This document shows positions 34,725-43,673 of a stretch of 64,000 bases of DNA, in pieces (within the stretch, counting starts at the first letter, position 1; each line of letters begins with the position of its first letter). Source of the stretch: Parafrankia discariae. GTDB lineage: Bacteria; Actinomycetota; Actinomycetes; Frankiales; Frankiaceae. The notes under the pieces are model-generated. The model did not search any database, was not told the DNA's origin, and saw only the letters and a list, made by a program, of their open reading frames with translations. Location of the stretch: assembly GCF_000373365.1 (NCBI RefSeq), contig NZ_KB891241.1:62001-126000 (forward strand), in the 5' to 3' direction. The translations under genes and the position numbers were made by a program.

Positions 34725-36316
34725 TGGCGCTCGCACGGTCGCTGGCCGTCGCCGTCGTCGGCATCGAGGGCCACCTTGTCGAGGTGGAGGCCGACCTGGC
34801 CCGCGGCCTGCCCGGGCTGACGCTCATCGGCCTCCCGGACGCGGCACTGCACGAGGCCCGGGACCGGGTGCGGGCCGCCGTCGTCAACTCACGGGAGCGT
34901 TGGCCGGACCACCGGATCACCGTCGGCCTGTTCCCGGCGACCCTGCCCAAGTCCGGCAGTGGCTTCGACCTGGCGATGGCCGTCGCGATCATGGGCGCCG
35001 CAGGGGTGGTTCCCGCTGCCGCCCTCGGCGGCAGGGTGCTGATCGGCGAGCTCGCGCTCGACGGCCGGCTCCGGCCGGTGCGCGGAGTACTGCCCGCCGT
35101 TCTCGCGGCGGTTGAGGCCGGCCTGGAGAGCATCGTCGTGCCCGAGTCCAACGCGGGTGAGGCGTCACTGGTCCCGGGAGCGGTCGTCGAGCCCATGTCC
35201 GACCTGGCCAGCGTGCTCGGCCTGCTGCGCGGCCGCCCGCGGCTCGGTCCGTCGCGGATCCGGCTGGCGCCGGAAGCGGCGCCGTCGTCGCCGTCACGGT
35301 CGCCGGGTTCGCCGCCGCTGGCGGCGGCGGGTCGGGAGCCGGAGCCGGTCGGGCCCGATCTCGCGGACGTCGCCGGTCAGAGTCGGGGGCGCCTGGCGGT
35401 GGAGGTGGCCGCCGCGGGCGGGCACCACCTGTTCATGCAGGGCCCGCCCGGCTCGGGCAAGACCATGCTGGCCGAGCGGCTGCCCGGGCTGCTGCCGTCG
35501 CTGGACACCACCGCGGCACTGGAGGTCACGGCGGTGCACTCGGTGGCGGGCGTCCTCCCCGTCGGCCGCCCGCTGGTCACCCGGCCGCCCTTCCGCAGCC
35601 CGCATCACACCGCCACGCCGGCGGCGCTTGTCGGCTCCGGCTCCACGGTGATCCGCCCGGGGCTGGCCAGCCAGGCACACCACGGCGTCCTTTTCCTTGA
35701 CGAGGCCCCGGAGTTCGGCCGGACCAGCCTGGACGTGCTGCGCCAGCCACTTGAGAGCGGCGTCATCGAGGTGGCGCGGGCCCGGGCCACCACCCGGTTC
35801 CCCGCCCGCTTCCTGCTCGTGCTGGCCGCGAACCCGTGCCCCTGCTCACGGGCCCGCGGCCCCCGGGACAACACGTGCGACTGCCCGAGCACGGCGCGCC
35901 GGCGCTACCTGGCGAGGCTGTCGGGGCCGCTGCTCGACCGGATCGACATCCAGGTGGCGCTGGCCGCGCCGAGCCGGGCGGAGCTGCGGGCCGATCGGGG
36001 GCTTGGAACCTCGTCGAGCGTCGTCGCCGAGCGTGTCGCCTCGGCCCGGGTCGCGATGCGGCGGAGGCTGGCCGGCACGCCATGGCGGCGAAACGCCGAA
36101 GTGCCCGGCCCGTCCCTGCGCCGCCAGTGGCCGCTGCGGCCGGACGCGACCCGGCTCGCCGACCGTGCCTTCGAACGTGGCCTGCTCACCGCGCGTGGGC
36201 TGGACCGGGTGCTGCGCGTCGCGTGGACGGTGGCGGACCTCAAAGGGGAGGACCGGCCGGGCTCCGACGAGATCGGGCTCGCCCTCGACCTGCGCCTCCC
36301 CGGATGGTCCGTGTGA
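34724..36316 (+). CDS. comM: ComM/YifB family Mg-chelatase-like AAA+ ATPase
   Basis: In naturally competent bacteria ComM is a helicase that promotes branch migration during recombination of incoming DNA; in other bacteria the role is unclear. The 530-residue protein has the N-terminal Lon-protease-like domain (VEADLARGLPGLTLIGLPD), Walker A MQGPPGSGKTMLAERLPGLL (about residues 238-257), Walker B GVLFLDEAPEFGR, the ANPCPC zinc-type motif near residue 370 and a C-terminal helical region (LTARGLDRVLRVAWTVADL). A Ser/Pro-rich linker sits at 180-205. It overlaps yraN and dprA. Confidence 0.93.
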   Translation: MALARSLAVAVVGIEGHLVEVEADLARGLPGLTLIGLPDAALHEARDRVRAAVVNSRERWPDHRITVGLFPATLPKSGSGFDLAMAVAIMGAAGVVPAAALGGRVLIGELALDGRLRPVRGVLPAVLAAVEAGLESIVVPESNAGEASLVPGAVVEPMSDLASVLGLLRGRPRLGPSRIRLAPEAAPSSPSRSPGSPPLAAAGREPEPVGPDLADVAGQSRGRLAVEVAAAGGHHLFMQGPPGSGKTMLAERLPGLLPSLDTTAALEVTAVHSVAGVLPVGRPLVTRPPFRSPHHTATPAALVGSGSTVIRPGLASQAHHGVLFLDEAPEFGRTSLDVLRQPLESGVIEVARARATTRFPARFLLVLAANPCPCSRARGPRDNTCDCPSTARRRYLARLSGPLLDRIDIQVALAAPSRAELRADRGLGTSSSVVAERVASARVAMRRRLAGTPWRRNAEVPGPSLRRQWPLRPDATRLADRAFERGLLTARGLDRVLRVAWTVADLKGEDRPGSDEIGLALDLRLPGWSV

Positions 36317-37539
36317 GCGCCGGTGCGGGGGAGGCTCCGCGCCCGGCCGGCGTCCCGGCGCCCGGCGGCGACGAGCCTCGGCGCCTGGCCCGGATCGGGC
36401 TGAGCCGCATCGCCGGCCCGGACCTCTCCTCACTTCCCGAACAACTGCATGGGCTTGGGGAGGTGGCGCTGTGGGAGCGCCTGCGGCCGCAGCACCCCGG
36501 TGTCGACCCACGCCAGGACATCGAGATCGCGGCGCAGGTCGGCGCGCGTCCCATCTGCCCGGGCGACCCGGAGTGGCCCGTCCGCGTCAACGTCCTCGAC
36601 CAGGCCCGCGGCGCGGGCCGGGAGGCCGGCGCCCCACTCGTGCTGTGGGCCCGGGGAACGGGCCGGCTCGATCACCTCAGCCAGCGGGCCGTGGCCGTCG
36701 TCGGCTGCCGCGCGGCCACCGCGTACGGCGTCCACCAGGCGGAGGAACTCGGGTACGGGCTCGCCGGGCGTGGCTGGACCGTGGTTTCCGGCGCGGCCTT
36801 CGGTATCGACGCCGCGGCCCACCGCGGTGCCCTCGCCGCCGCGGGGCCGACGATCGCCGTCCTCGCCGGGGGAGTGGACGTGCCCTATCCCGCCGCGCAC
36901 GCCGATTTGCTCGACGAGATCGCCGCCTCCGGCCTGGTTCTCAGCGAGACCCCACCGGGCAGCCCGCCCTACCGGCGGCGGTTCCTCACCCGAAACCGGG
37001 TCATCGCCGCACTGTGCGCGGGGACGGTGCTCGTCGAGGCCGGGCTGCGCAGCGGCGCGCTGAACACCGTCCGCCACGCCCGGCGGCTCGGCCGCACCGT
37101 GATGGTGGTGCCGGGGCCGGTCACGAGCGCGATGAGCGCCGGCTGTCATCGCCTTCTGCGAGACCACCGCGAGGAGGCGGTGCTGGTCACCGGCGCCGGC
37201 GACATCTGCGAGGAGATCGGGCCGATCGGCGAGCTGGAGCCCCGGTCGAGCGGCCCGGCCCGGGCCCGCGACGGCCTCGCGGATCTCGTGCTGGAACTGC
37301 TCGACGTGATGCCGGCCCGCTCCGCGATCGGCGTCGCCGAGCTGGCCCGCCGTGTAGGCAGGCAGCCGGGGGCGATCCTCGCCCTGCTGGGCCCGCTCGC
37401 GGTCGAGGGCCTGGTGGAGGCGACCCACGCCGGGTACCGGCTGACCGCGCTCGGCCGCTCCTCGTCCTCCCCGCCCCGGGGCCGGGCGACCTCGCCCGGG
37501 GGAGCGGCACCGGCGGCATCCGCCCCGACCTCGCCTTGA
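36304..37539 (+). CDS. dprA: DNA-processing protein DprA
   Basis: DprA loads RecA on single-stranded DNA in transformation and is also kept in non-competent bacteria. The 411-residue protein has an N-terminal helical region, then the Rossmann-fold core: AVVGCRAATAYGVHQAEE, SGAAFGIDAAAHRGAL, VLAGGVDVPYP, FLTRNRVIAALCAGTVLVEA and VPGPVTSAMSAGCHRLL. A C-terminal winged-helix domain follows (about 320-385). The ATG at 36304 overlaps comM by 13 bases; the GTG at 36313, overlapping by four, is an equally good start. A Ser/Pro/Ala tail ends the protein. Confidence 0.93.
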   Translation: MVRVSAGAGEAPRPAGVPAPGGDEPRRLARIGLSRIAGPDLSSLPEQLHGLGEVALWERLRPQHPGVDPRQDIEIAAQVGARPICPGDPEWPVRVNVLDQARGAGREAGAPLVLWARGTGRLDHLSQRAVAVVGCRAATAYGVHQAEELGYGLAGRGWTVVSGAAFGIDAAAHRGALAAAGPTIAVLAGGVDVPYPAAHADLLDEIAASGLVLSETPPGSPPYRRRFLTRNRVIAALCAGTVLVEAGLRSGALNTVRHARRLGRTVMVVPGPVTSAMSAGCHRLLRDHREEAVLVTGAGDICEEIGPIGELEPRSSGPARARDGLADLVLELLDVMPARSAIGVAELARRVGRQPGAILALLGPLAVEGLVEATHAGYRLTALGRSSSSPPRGRATSPGGAAPAASAPTSP

Positions 37540-37571
37540 CGCCTCGCCATCCCGGCGGCCAAGGTCGCGCA

Positions 37572-38612
37572 ATGGGGACGGGTGGCGATGCGGCGGCCAC
37601 GGCCCGTGGTGGCCGCGATGACGGCGGTGGCAGCCGCGGCGACGGCGGCGGCAGTGACGGCGGTGGCAGCCGCGGCGACGGTGGCGGTGGCGATGAGGGT
37701 GCCTGGGCGGGTGCCGTCGAGGCCTTCGTGCGCCACCTGGTCGCTGAGCGGGACCGCTCGGCGGAGACCGTCCGGGCCTACCGCGCCGATCTCGCGGGCC
37801 TACGCGCGCACGCCGCCGCGGCCGGCCGGCCGGACCTCCCGGACCTGGATCTCGCCGTGCTCCGCGGGTGGCTCGCCGGCATGCGTTCCGCCGGGGCGGC
37901 CCCGGCCACCATCGCCCGCCGCGCGTCCCTCGCGAGGGTGTTCTCCGCCTTTGCCGCGCGGCGGGGATTCCTTCCCGACGACGTCGGCGCGCGGCTGGCG
38001 ACCCCCCGGGTGCCGCGGCGGATCCCCCAGGTGATCACCGCGGCACAGGCGGACCGTCTTCTTGGGACAAGGCCACGGGGCGGCGCCGCACCGGAGCCGC
38101 GCGAGGTCGCGTTGCACCTGCGTGACGATCTGGTGCTGGAGATCCTTTACGGCAGTGCCGTGCGGGTCTCCGAGCTGTGCCGGCTCGACATCGGTGACGT
38201 CGACCATGAGCGGCGCCTCCTGCGCGTGCACGGCAAGGGCGGTCGCCAGCGCAACGTGCCGTTCAGCCTGCCCGCGGCGGGCGCACTCGACGTCTGGCTC
38301 ACCAGGGGCCGGCCCTACCTCGCGACGCGTGTCGAGGTGGCGCTCCTGCTCGGTGCCCGCGGCGGCCGGCTCGACCCGCGCTCCGTGCGCCGGCTCGTCC
38401 AGGCACGCGCCGCCGCTGCGGGAGTTCCCGCCGGGCTGACCCCGCACGGTCTGCGCCATGGCGCGGCCACCCACATGGTCGAAGGCGGCGCGGACCTGCG
38501 CTCCGTGCAGGAGCTGCTGGGCCACGCGAGCCTGTCGACCACGCAGATCTACACCCACGTCACCCCGGAGCGGCTGCGCGCCGCCTTCGACCAGGCTCAT
38601 CCGCGGGCCTGA
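37572..38612 (+). CDS. xerC: Tyrosine recombinase, XerC type
   Basis: XerC-type enzymes resolve chromosome dimers at dif with XerD. After a Gly/Asp/Ser/Arg-rich N-terminus of about 40 residues (repeats of GGGSRGDGG), the core-binding domain begins at AVEAFVRHLVAERDRS. The catalytic domain shows the arginine in GSAVRVSELCRLD, the lysine in GKGGRQRNVPF, HGLRHGAATHMVEGG and LLGHASLSTTQIYTHVTPE with the nucleophilic tyrosine. The position after dprA and before rpsB matches chromosomal xerC in other actinobacteria, not a phage integrase. The ATG at 37572 covers the repeat; a later start cannot be excluded. Confidence 0.9.
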   Translation: MGTGGDAAATARGGRDDGGGSRGDGGGSDGGGSRGDGGGGDEGAWAGAVEAFVRHLVAERDRSAETVRAYRADLAGLRAHAAAAGRPDLPDLDLAVLRGWLAGMRSAGAAPATIARRASLARVFSAFAARRGFLPDDVGARLATPRVPRRIPQVITAAQADRLLGTRPRGGAAPEPREVALHLRDDLVLEILYGSAVRVSELCRLDIGDVDHERRLLRVHGKGGRQRNVPFSLPAAGALDVWLTRGRPYLATRVEVALLLGARGGRLDPRSVRRLVQARAAAAGVPAGLTPHGLRHGAATHMVEGGADLRSVQELLGHASLSTTQIYTHVTPERLRAAFDQAHPRA

Positions 38613-38614
38613 CG

Positions 38615-39472
38615 TCAGTCACCCAGGGGCAGCAGCCGTGGCGGGACCCGGCGGAAGAAGGAGAGGGGATCGAGGTACTCGGACCCGCGCAGCACGCCCC
38701 AGTGCAGGCAGGCGGCACCCGGGCAGCCCGGGTGGCCGGCTTCGAGGAGCCCGAGCCGATCGCCGTCGCTGACCGGCTGGCCGGCGCGGACGAGGGGGCG
38801 TACCGGCTCGTAGGTGGTCCGCAGCGCTCCGTGAACCACCGTCACGACCCATCTGTCGCCGACCCATCCGACGAACCCGACGACACCCGACCGCGCGGCC
38901 CGGACCTCGGCACCGGGCTCGGAACGAAGATCCACCCCCCGGTGGCCCGGGCCGTAGGGCTGCGCGGGAGCGCGGAAGATCCCGGCCACCACGACCGGCT
39001 CCGGCAGCGGCCAGCGCCAACTCCGCCCGCCGTCCGGTGCGGGCACCGGGACCGGGACCGGGGTGCCGGCGGTGGGCGCGGCCGGCGCCGCGAACGTCAG
39101 CCCACTCGGGGAGACGGCGCCCGCCACGGGTGCTACGGGTGCCGCGGGCGCTGAGGAGGCCGCCCGCGGGATCGCCACCGTCGTCGCGGGCGAGTCGGCG
39201 GACGATCCCGAGGCCATGGCGACCGGGCTCGTCGGCGGGGCAGGGATCGCGGCCGTCGCTGGCGGTGTCGACGCCACCGGAGCGGTCAGCATGTCCGGCA
39301 CGCCCGCGCCGAACGACCCGCGGACCGGTAGCCGCCCGGGGCAGCCCAGGGCGATCATCAGTGCGAGCGCGGGGATCACGAGCCAGCGCGGGTCGAAGCG
39401 TGGCGGGTGGGGCACGGCGATTCGCCTCCGGGTTCGGCGGCCGACCGCGGGGCGGCCCGACACAGCGGCCAT
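38615..39472 (-). CDS. M23/LytM-domain protein, probably catalytically degenerate
   Basis: The 285-residue protein has a basic N-terminus, a hydrophobic segment (WLVIPALALMIALGCPG, about residues 30-46) that should export or anchor it, a Thr/Ala/Pro-rich linker and a C-terminal LytM domain. Zinc ligands are visible in GHRGVDLR (H and D) and in CLHWGV. The usual catalytic histidines appear absent: HxH reads CLH, and the YAHL region reads YEPV. Related actinobacterial proteins share this form, so it may regulate or bind peptidoglycan instead of cutting it. It converges on xerC with two bases between stops, and its leader contains two strong hairpins. Confidence 0.85.
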   Translation of the reverse strand: MAAVSGRPAVGRRTRRRIAVPHPPRFDPRWLVIPALALMIALGCPGRLPVRGSFGAGVPDMLTAPVASTPPATAAIPAPPTSPVAMASGSSADSPATTVAIPRAASSAPAAPVAPVAGAVSPSGLTFAAPAAPTAGTPVPVPVPAPDGGRSWRWPLPEPVVVAGIFRAPAQPYGPGHRGVDLRSEPGAEVRAARSGVVGFVGWVGDRWVVTVVHGALRTTYEPVRPLVRAGQPVSDGDRLGLLEAGHPGCPGAACLHWGVLRGSEYLDPLSFFRRVPPRLLPLGD

Positions 39473-39547
39473 GAGTGGCCGTGAGCGGCCCTGAGTGCCG
39501 CCGCGGGCGGGGTTGGGGGAGCAGGGCTCCGTGGACGGTGCGGAGGA

Positions 39548-39640
39548 CGGCGGCCGGACCCGATCGGGGTGGGTCCGGCCGCCGCCTGCTGGCTCGCGGG
39601 GGCTCGGTTCGCCAGCAACTCCAGGATGCGAGCAGGCGGC
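39548..39640 (-). promoter_or_regulatory. Structured leader with two overlapping hairpins upstream of the M23 gene
   Basis: In the minus-strand direction the segment starts with GCCGCCTGCT (39640-39631) pairing to AGCAGGCGGC (39590-39581), 10 bp. It continues into a 14-bp perfect stem, CGGCGGCCGGACCC (39584-39571) with GGGTCCGGCCGCCG (39561-39548). The stems share four bases at 39581-39584, so both cannot be complete together. The second lies 76 bases before the M23 start. No known riboswitch consensus was matched. Confidence 0.5.
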
Positions 39641-39666
39641 GGCAAATACAGCCAGCCAATGGCAAA

Positions 39667-39675
39667 TGTGGATAA
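39667..39675 (-). promoter_or_regulatory. Single DnaA-box-like site
   Basis: TGTGGATAA at this position is the complement of TTATCCACA, an exact match to the classical DnaA box. It may be chance. Confidence 0.3.
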
Positions 39676-39700
39676 CCAGAAATGAAAGACCGAAGACGGT

Positions 39701-39722
39701 GTCTCAGGGTGTCTCCTGAGAC
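39701..39722. promoter_or_regulatory. Perfect 8-bp inverted repeat in the M23/rpsB divergent region
   Basis: GTCTCAGG (39701-39708) and CCTGAGAC (39715-39722) flank a 6-base spacer. The element sits in a 697-base divergent gap and could be an operator for either gene. Elsewhere in the gap, TATCAT at 39863-39868 is a good -10-like hexamer oriented toward rpsB without a clear -35; no gene is seen. Confidence 0.45.
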
Positions 39723-40169
39723 CCAGGGCCGGGCGTCGCGGCCACCGAGGGCGGTAGGCGGGGAGGCGGGCTCCACCGTGCGGGCGCGTCCCGCGCTGAG
39801 CTGGGCCGAGGGGCGGGTGGGGGCCGGCGTCGCCGGTCCGAGGAGTGGCCACCGCGGCCGGGTATCATCGTCACGGAGTCCGTTGGTCGGTGCGTTCCCG
39901 GCGCTGTGGGGTTTTGGCGGTTTGCCTCAGCGTCATAGGTGTCAGGTGCGTATCCGGTGGCGGTCGGGTGGCGGTCGTTCGGTCGACCTCTCACCGTTCA
40001 CGGGCTCAGTTCGCACGCCCACTCCCGGCACTGACCGGGAGGGCCTCCTCGGTCCGTCGCCTCGCGGCGGCCATGGCCATCCGGGCGTCAGGGGCTCCGG
40101 CTTTCCGTCGGGGCCGTCACAACCGAGGCGTCCCGGCCGGCGGGCCGGGCGGGAAGGGAGCGACGGATC

Positions 40170-41135
40170 ATGGCCGTCGTCACCATGAAGCAGCTCCTTG
40201 AGAGCGGCGTGCACTTCGGGCACCAGACCAAGCGCTGGAACCCGAAGATGAAGCGCTACATCTTCACCGAGCGCAATGGCATCTACATCATCGACCTCCA
40301 GCAGACGCTGTCGTACATCGACCGCGCCTACGACTTCGTCAAGGAGACGGTCGCCCACGGCGGCACCGTCCTCTTCATCGGGACGAAGAAGCAGGCACAG
40401 GAGGCGATCGAGGAGCAGGCCCAGCGGGTCGGCATGCCCTTCGTCAAGGAGCGTTGGCTCGGCGGGATGCTGACCAACTTCTCCACGGTCTACAAGCGGC
40501 TCCAGCGGCTCAAGGAGCTCGAGGAGATCGAGCTGACCGGTGGCACGGAGGTGCGGACCAAGAAGGAGCAGCTCGTCCTGACCCGGGAGAAGGCGAAGCT
40601 CGAGCGCACCCTCGGTGGTATCCGCGACATGGCCCGCGTGCCGAGCGCGGTGTGGGTCGTGGACACGAAGAAGGAGCACATCGCCGTTGGCGAGGCCCGC
40701 AAGCTGGGCATCCCGGTCGTGGCGATCCTCGACACCAACTGCGACCCCGACGAGGTCGACTACCCGATCCCGGGCAACGACGACGCCATCCGCAGCGCCG
40801 CGCTGCTGACCCGTGTCGTCGCCGACGCGGTGGCCGAGGGCCTGATGTCGCGGGCCGGCGCGTCGAGCAACGCCGAGGCCAAGCCGGAGCCGTCCACCGG
40901 CGAGGAGCCGCTCGCCGAGTGGGAGCAGGCCCTGCTGCGCGGGGACACCACGGCCGAGGCGCCCGCCGCCCCGGTGGCGACCGAGACCGCCGAGCCGACC
41001 GAGACCGCCGAGCCGACCGAGGCGGTCGCCGCTGTCGAGCCGGCCGCTGTCGAGCCGGCCGCCGTCGAGCCGGCCGCTGTCGAGCCGGCCGCCCAGGAGC
41101 AGCCCCAGCCGGACGCGGTCGGCACCGCCGTCTGA
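40170..41135 (+). CDS. rpsB: 30S ribosomal protein S2
   Basis: S2 completes small-subunit assembly and helps bind S1. The 321-residue protein starts [20 protein letters not shown] and includes [49 protein letters not shown] and [20 protein letters not shown]. The core ends near residue 230. The C-terminal 90 residues are an Ala/Glu/Pro tail with TAEPTE and AVEPA repeats (15-bp units in DNA). GGGAAGGGAG lies 8 to 17 bases upstream of the ATG. A 20-bp hairpin follows, before tsf. Confidence 0.97.
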   Translation: MAVVTMKQLLESGVHFGHQTKRWNPKMKRYIFTERNGIYIIDLQQTLSYIDRAYDFVKETVAHGGTVLFIGTKKQAQEAIEEQAQRVGMPFVKERWLGGMLTNFSTVYKRLQRLKELEEIELTGGTEVRTKKEQLVLTREKAKLERTLGGIRDMARVPSAVWVVDTKKEHIAVGEARKLGIPVVAILDTNCDPDEVDYPIPGNDDAIRSAALLTRVVADAVAEGLMSRAGASSNAEAKPEPSTGEEPLAEWEQALLRGDTTAEAPAAPVATETAEPTETAEPTEAVAAVEPAAVEPAAVEPAAVEPAAQEQPQPDAVGTAV

Positions 41136-41156
41136 TCTGACACACCCTGGTCTCAC

Positions 41157-41200
41157 ACGGGTTCTCCGGGGGGCGTTGTCACGCCCCCCGGAGAACCCGT
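41157..41200 (+). terminator. 20-bp perfect hairpin between rpsB and tsf
   Basis: ACGGGTTCTCCGGGGGGCGT (41157-41176) is followed by the loop TGTC and its exact complement (41181-41200). It starts 21 bases after the rpsB stop. With no T-tract downstream, it may be a terminator, an attenuator giving more S2 than EF-Ts, or an mRNA stabiliser. Confidence 0.7.
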
Positions 41201-41387
41201 TCCAGCCCCGACAGGGCCGTCCGGGTGACTGTCGGGGCGGGGGCGACCTCCGGAGGACGGCCGCCGACCGCCGCGGGCGGGCGACGGCGGTCCCGGGGGC
41301 GCTTCCGCGCGGCGGCGTCGCGTGTGTTTCGGCGCCGAGGCAGCACGCCCACCATCGCCAGCAATCGGAACTGACGAGAAGAGCACC

Positions 41388-42002
41388 ATGGCAGACATCA
41401 CAGCCGCCGACATCCGTAAGCTCCGGGAACTGACCGGCGCGGGGATGAGCGACGTCAAGAAGGCGCTCGTCGACCACGACGGTGACTTCGAGAAGGCCAA
41501 GTCCTGGCTGCGCGAGAAGGGCCTCGCGCAGGTCGCCAAGCGGGCGGGCCGCAGCACGGCGAACGGGCTGGTCGAGTCGTACCTGCACCGCACCGACCCG
41601 CAGCTCCCGCCGACGCTCGGCGTGCTCATCGAGCTGCGCTGCGAGACCGACTTCGTCGCCAAGACCGACGACTTCAAGCAGCTCGCGCGGGACCTCGCCC
41701 AGCACATCGCCGCGGCGGACCCGCTGTACGTGACCGCCGAGCAGATCCCGAACGAGGTGATCGAGCAGGAGCGGAAGATCTACGAGGCGGCCGCCCGCGA
41801 AGAGGGCAAGAACGACAAGGCCATCCCGAAGATCGTCGAGGGCCGGGTCAACGGGTACGTCAAGAGCGTCGTCCTGCTGGACCAGCCCTGGGTCAAGGAC
41901 GGCAAGCTGACGATCCGCGCGCTGCTGGAGCAGGCCGGGTCCGCGCTGGGTGAGAAGATCGAAGTGGGCCGGTTCGCCCGGTTCAACATCAAGCAGGCCT
42001 GA
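41388..42002 (+). CDS. tsf: Elongation factor Ts
   Basis: EF-Ts releases GDP from EF-Tu. The ATG at 41388 gives 204 residues starting MADITAADIRKLRELTGAGM, with the UBA-like DVKKALVDHDGDFEKAKSWL and the core ELRCETDFVAKTDDFKQLAR. The C-terminal subdomain is short (ALGEKIEVGRFARFNI), so this is the compact form seen in many actinobacteria instead of the longer E. coli form. rpsB-tsf order is universal; here a strong hairpin separates them. Confidence 0.97.
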   Translation: MADITAADIRKLRELTGAGMSDVKKALVDHDGDFEKAKSWLREKGLAQVAKRAGRSTANGLVESYLHRTDPQLPPTLGVLIELRCETDFVAKTDDFKQLARDLAQHIAAADPLYVTAEQIPNEVIEQERKIYEAAAREEGKNDKAIPKIVEGRVNGYVKSVVLLDQPWVKDGKLTIRALLEQAGSALGEKIEVGRFARFNIKQA

Positions 42003-42321
42003 GCGCGAGCGCACGGCGTCAGGTGACGTGACACGGCCGGGCACCCGGCGGGGGAGAATCTCCGCGGGCGTCCGGCCGGTGGTCCGTTCGGCCGTCGGTT
42101 CTTAGTACCGTCGGTTCCTGGCGTCGCCGGTCCGTGGCGCCGCGGGTCCGTTCGGTCCGGGTGCGGCGGCCGGGCCTGTCACGGTTCGAGCCGCACCACG
42201 GTTCGAGCTGGTCGACGCGCCACGCGGGGCCACGGGCAGCCGTGCCGGAGGCGTGCGGCAGACTGCTGTCAGCATGAACATCCTTGGCCGCTGATCCCGG
42301 CCGCCGGCGAAGGAGCCGCCC
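42003..42321. other. 319-base region before pyrH with short direct repeats
   Basis: No gene is seen. CACGGTTCGAGC occurs at 42180-42191 and 42197-42208 (17-bp period), and CCGTCGGTTC at 42092-42101 and 42108-42117 (16-bp period). Their role is unknown. Confidence 0.55.
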
Positions 42322-43119
42322 GTGACCGATGACGCCGACAGTGCCGTTGGAAGGGTGGATCCCGCCGCCCGCGCCGAGCCCGGGCCGCGGTGGACCCGCC
42401 TTCTGCTGAAACTCTCCGGCGAGGCCTTCGCCGGCGGTGAGCCGCTCGGGATCGACCCGGTGACGCTGGCGACGATCGCGCGCCAGATCGCCCAGGTGAG
42501 CCGCTCGGGGATCGAGGTCGCCATAGTCGTGGGGGCCGGCAACATGTTCCGCGGCCAGGCGCTGGCCGAGCGGGGCATGGACCGGGCCCGCGCCGACTAC
42601 ATGGGCATGCTGGGCACGGTCATCAACTGCCTGGCCCTGCAGGACGTCCTGGAGCGCGAGGGGATCGTCACCCGCGTGCAGACGGCGATCGCCATGGGCC
42701 AGGTCGCCGAGCCCTACCTGCCGCTGCGGGCGATCCGGCATCTGGAGAAGGGCCGGGTGGTCATCTTCGGCGCCGGCCTGGGGGCACCGTTCTTCTCGAC
42801 GGACACCACCGCCGCCCAGCGGGCGCTGGAGATCAAGGCGCAGGCGGTGCTCAAGGCGACGAAGGTCGACGGGGTCTACGACTCCGACCCGGCGACGAAC
42901 GCCGGCGCCGTCCGGTTCGACAGCCTCAGCTACAGCGAGGTCCTCGCGCGCGGCCTGAAGGTCATGGACGCGACCGCGATCAGCCTGTGCATGGACAACG
43001 ACCTGCCCATTGTCGTTTTCGACCTCCTGACCGAGGGGAACATCTCCCGCGCCGTCCGGGGTGAGAAGATCGGCACGCTGGTCGGAGTCGAGACGTACGG
43101 AACGGAAGGTACGCGGTGA
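42322..43119 (+). CDS. pyrH: UMP kinase
   Basis: PyrH phosphorylates UMP to UDP for RNA, DNA and peptidoglycan precursors. The 265-residue amino-acid-kinase fold protein shows [13 protein letters not shown] (about residues 27-39), [58 protein letters not shown] and [16 protein letters not shown]. The N-terminal 25 residues are an extra tail. Its TGA overlaps the frr start. pyrH-frr-cdsA is the conserved order. Confidence 0.97.
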   Translation: MTDDADSAVGRVDPAARAEPGPRWTRLLLKLSGEAFAGGEPLGIDPVTLATIARQIAQVSRSGIEVAIVVGAGNMFRGQALAERGMDRARADYMGMLGTVINCLALQDVLEREGIVTRVQTAIAMGQVAEPYLPLRAIRHLEKGRVVIFGAGLGAPFFSTDTTAAQRALEIKAQAVLKATKVDGVYDSDPATNAGAVRFDSLSYSEVLARGLKVMDATAISLCMDNDLPIVVFDLLTEGNISRAVRGEKIGTLVGVETYGTEGTR

Positions 43120-43673
43120 TCGACGACACGCTCCTCGAGGCCGAGGAGAAGATGGACAAGGCCGTCTCGGTCGCCAAGGACGACTTCGCCAACATCCGCA
43201 CGGGGCGGATCACGCCGGCGGTGTTCGGAAAGGTCCTGGTGGACTACTACGGCGCGCCGACGCCGGTGCAGCAGCTCGCCTCGTTCCACATCCCCGAGCC
43301 GCGCATGGTCATCATCACCCCGTACGACAAGTCGTCGCTGGGTGCGGTGGAGAAGGCCGTCCGTGACTCGGACCTCGGGGTCAACCCGAGCAACGACGGG
43401 ACGATCATCCGGTGCGTCTTCCCGGAGCTGTCCGAGCAGCGCCGTCGTGACCTGGTGAAGGTGGCCCGCACCAAGGCCGAGGAGGCCCGGGTCAGTATCC
43501 GCAACGTCCGCCGGCACGCCAAGGACGCGATCGACCGGATCGTCCGCGACGGCGAGGCCGGCGAGGACGAGGGCCGCCGCGGGGAGAAGGACCTCGATGA
43601 GGCCACCCACCGTTACGTCAACCAGGTTGACGAGCTGCTCCGCATCAAGGAGTCGGACCTGTTGTCGGTCTGA
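43116..43673 (+). CDS. frr: Ribosome recycling factor
   Basis: RRF splits post-termination ribosomes with EF-G. The 185-residue protein shows [56 protein letters not shown] and the basic helix [18 protein letters not shown] (about residues 125-142). It starts with GTG overlapping the pyrH stop by four bases, which implies translational coupling. Length is normal. Confidence 0.97.
   Translation: MIDDTLLEAEEKMDKAVSVAKDDFANIRTGRITPAVFGKVLVDYYGAPTPVQQLASFHIPEPRMVIITPYDKSSLGAVEKAVRDSDLGVNPSNDGTIIRCVFPELSEQRRRDLVKVARTKAEEARVSIRNVRRHAKDAIDRIVRDGEAGEDEGRRGEKDLDEATHRYVNQVDELLRIKESDLLSV

Noticed and set aside
37572-38612. Phage or island integrase
   Set aside because: The chromosomal xerC position between dprA and rpsB and the lack of any attachment site or mobile genes argue for housekeeping XerC.
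39548-39720. c-di-AMP (ydaO) riboswitch before the M23 gene
   Set aside because: The characteristic GGGGGACCC and GGGGTGAA segments of the consensus are missing; only the general two-stem layout fits.
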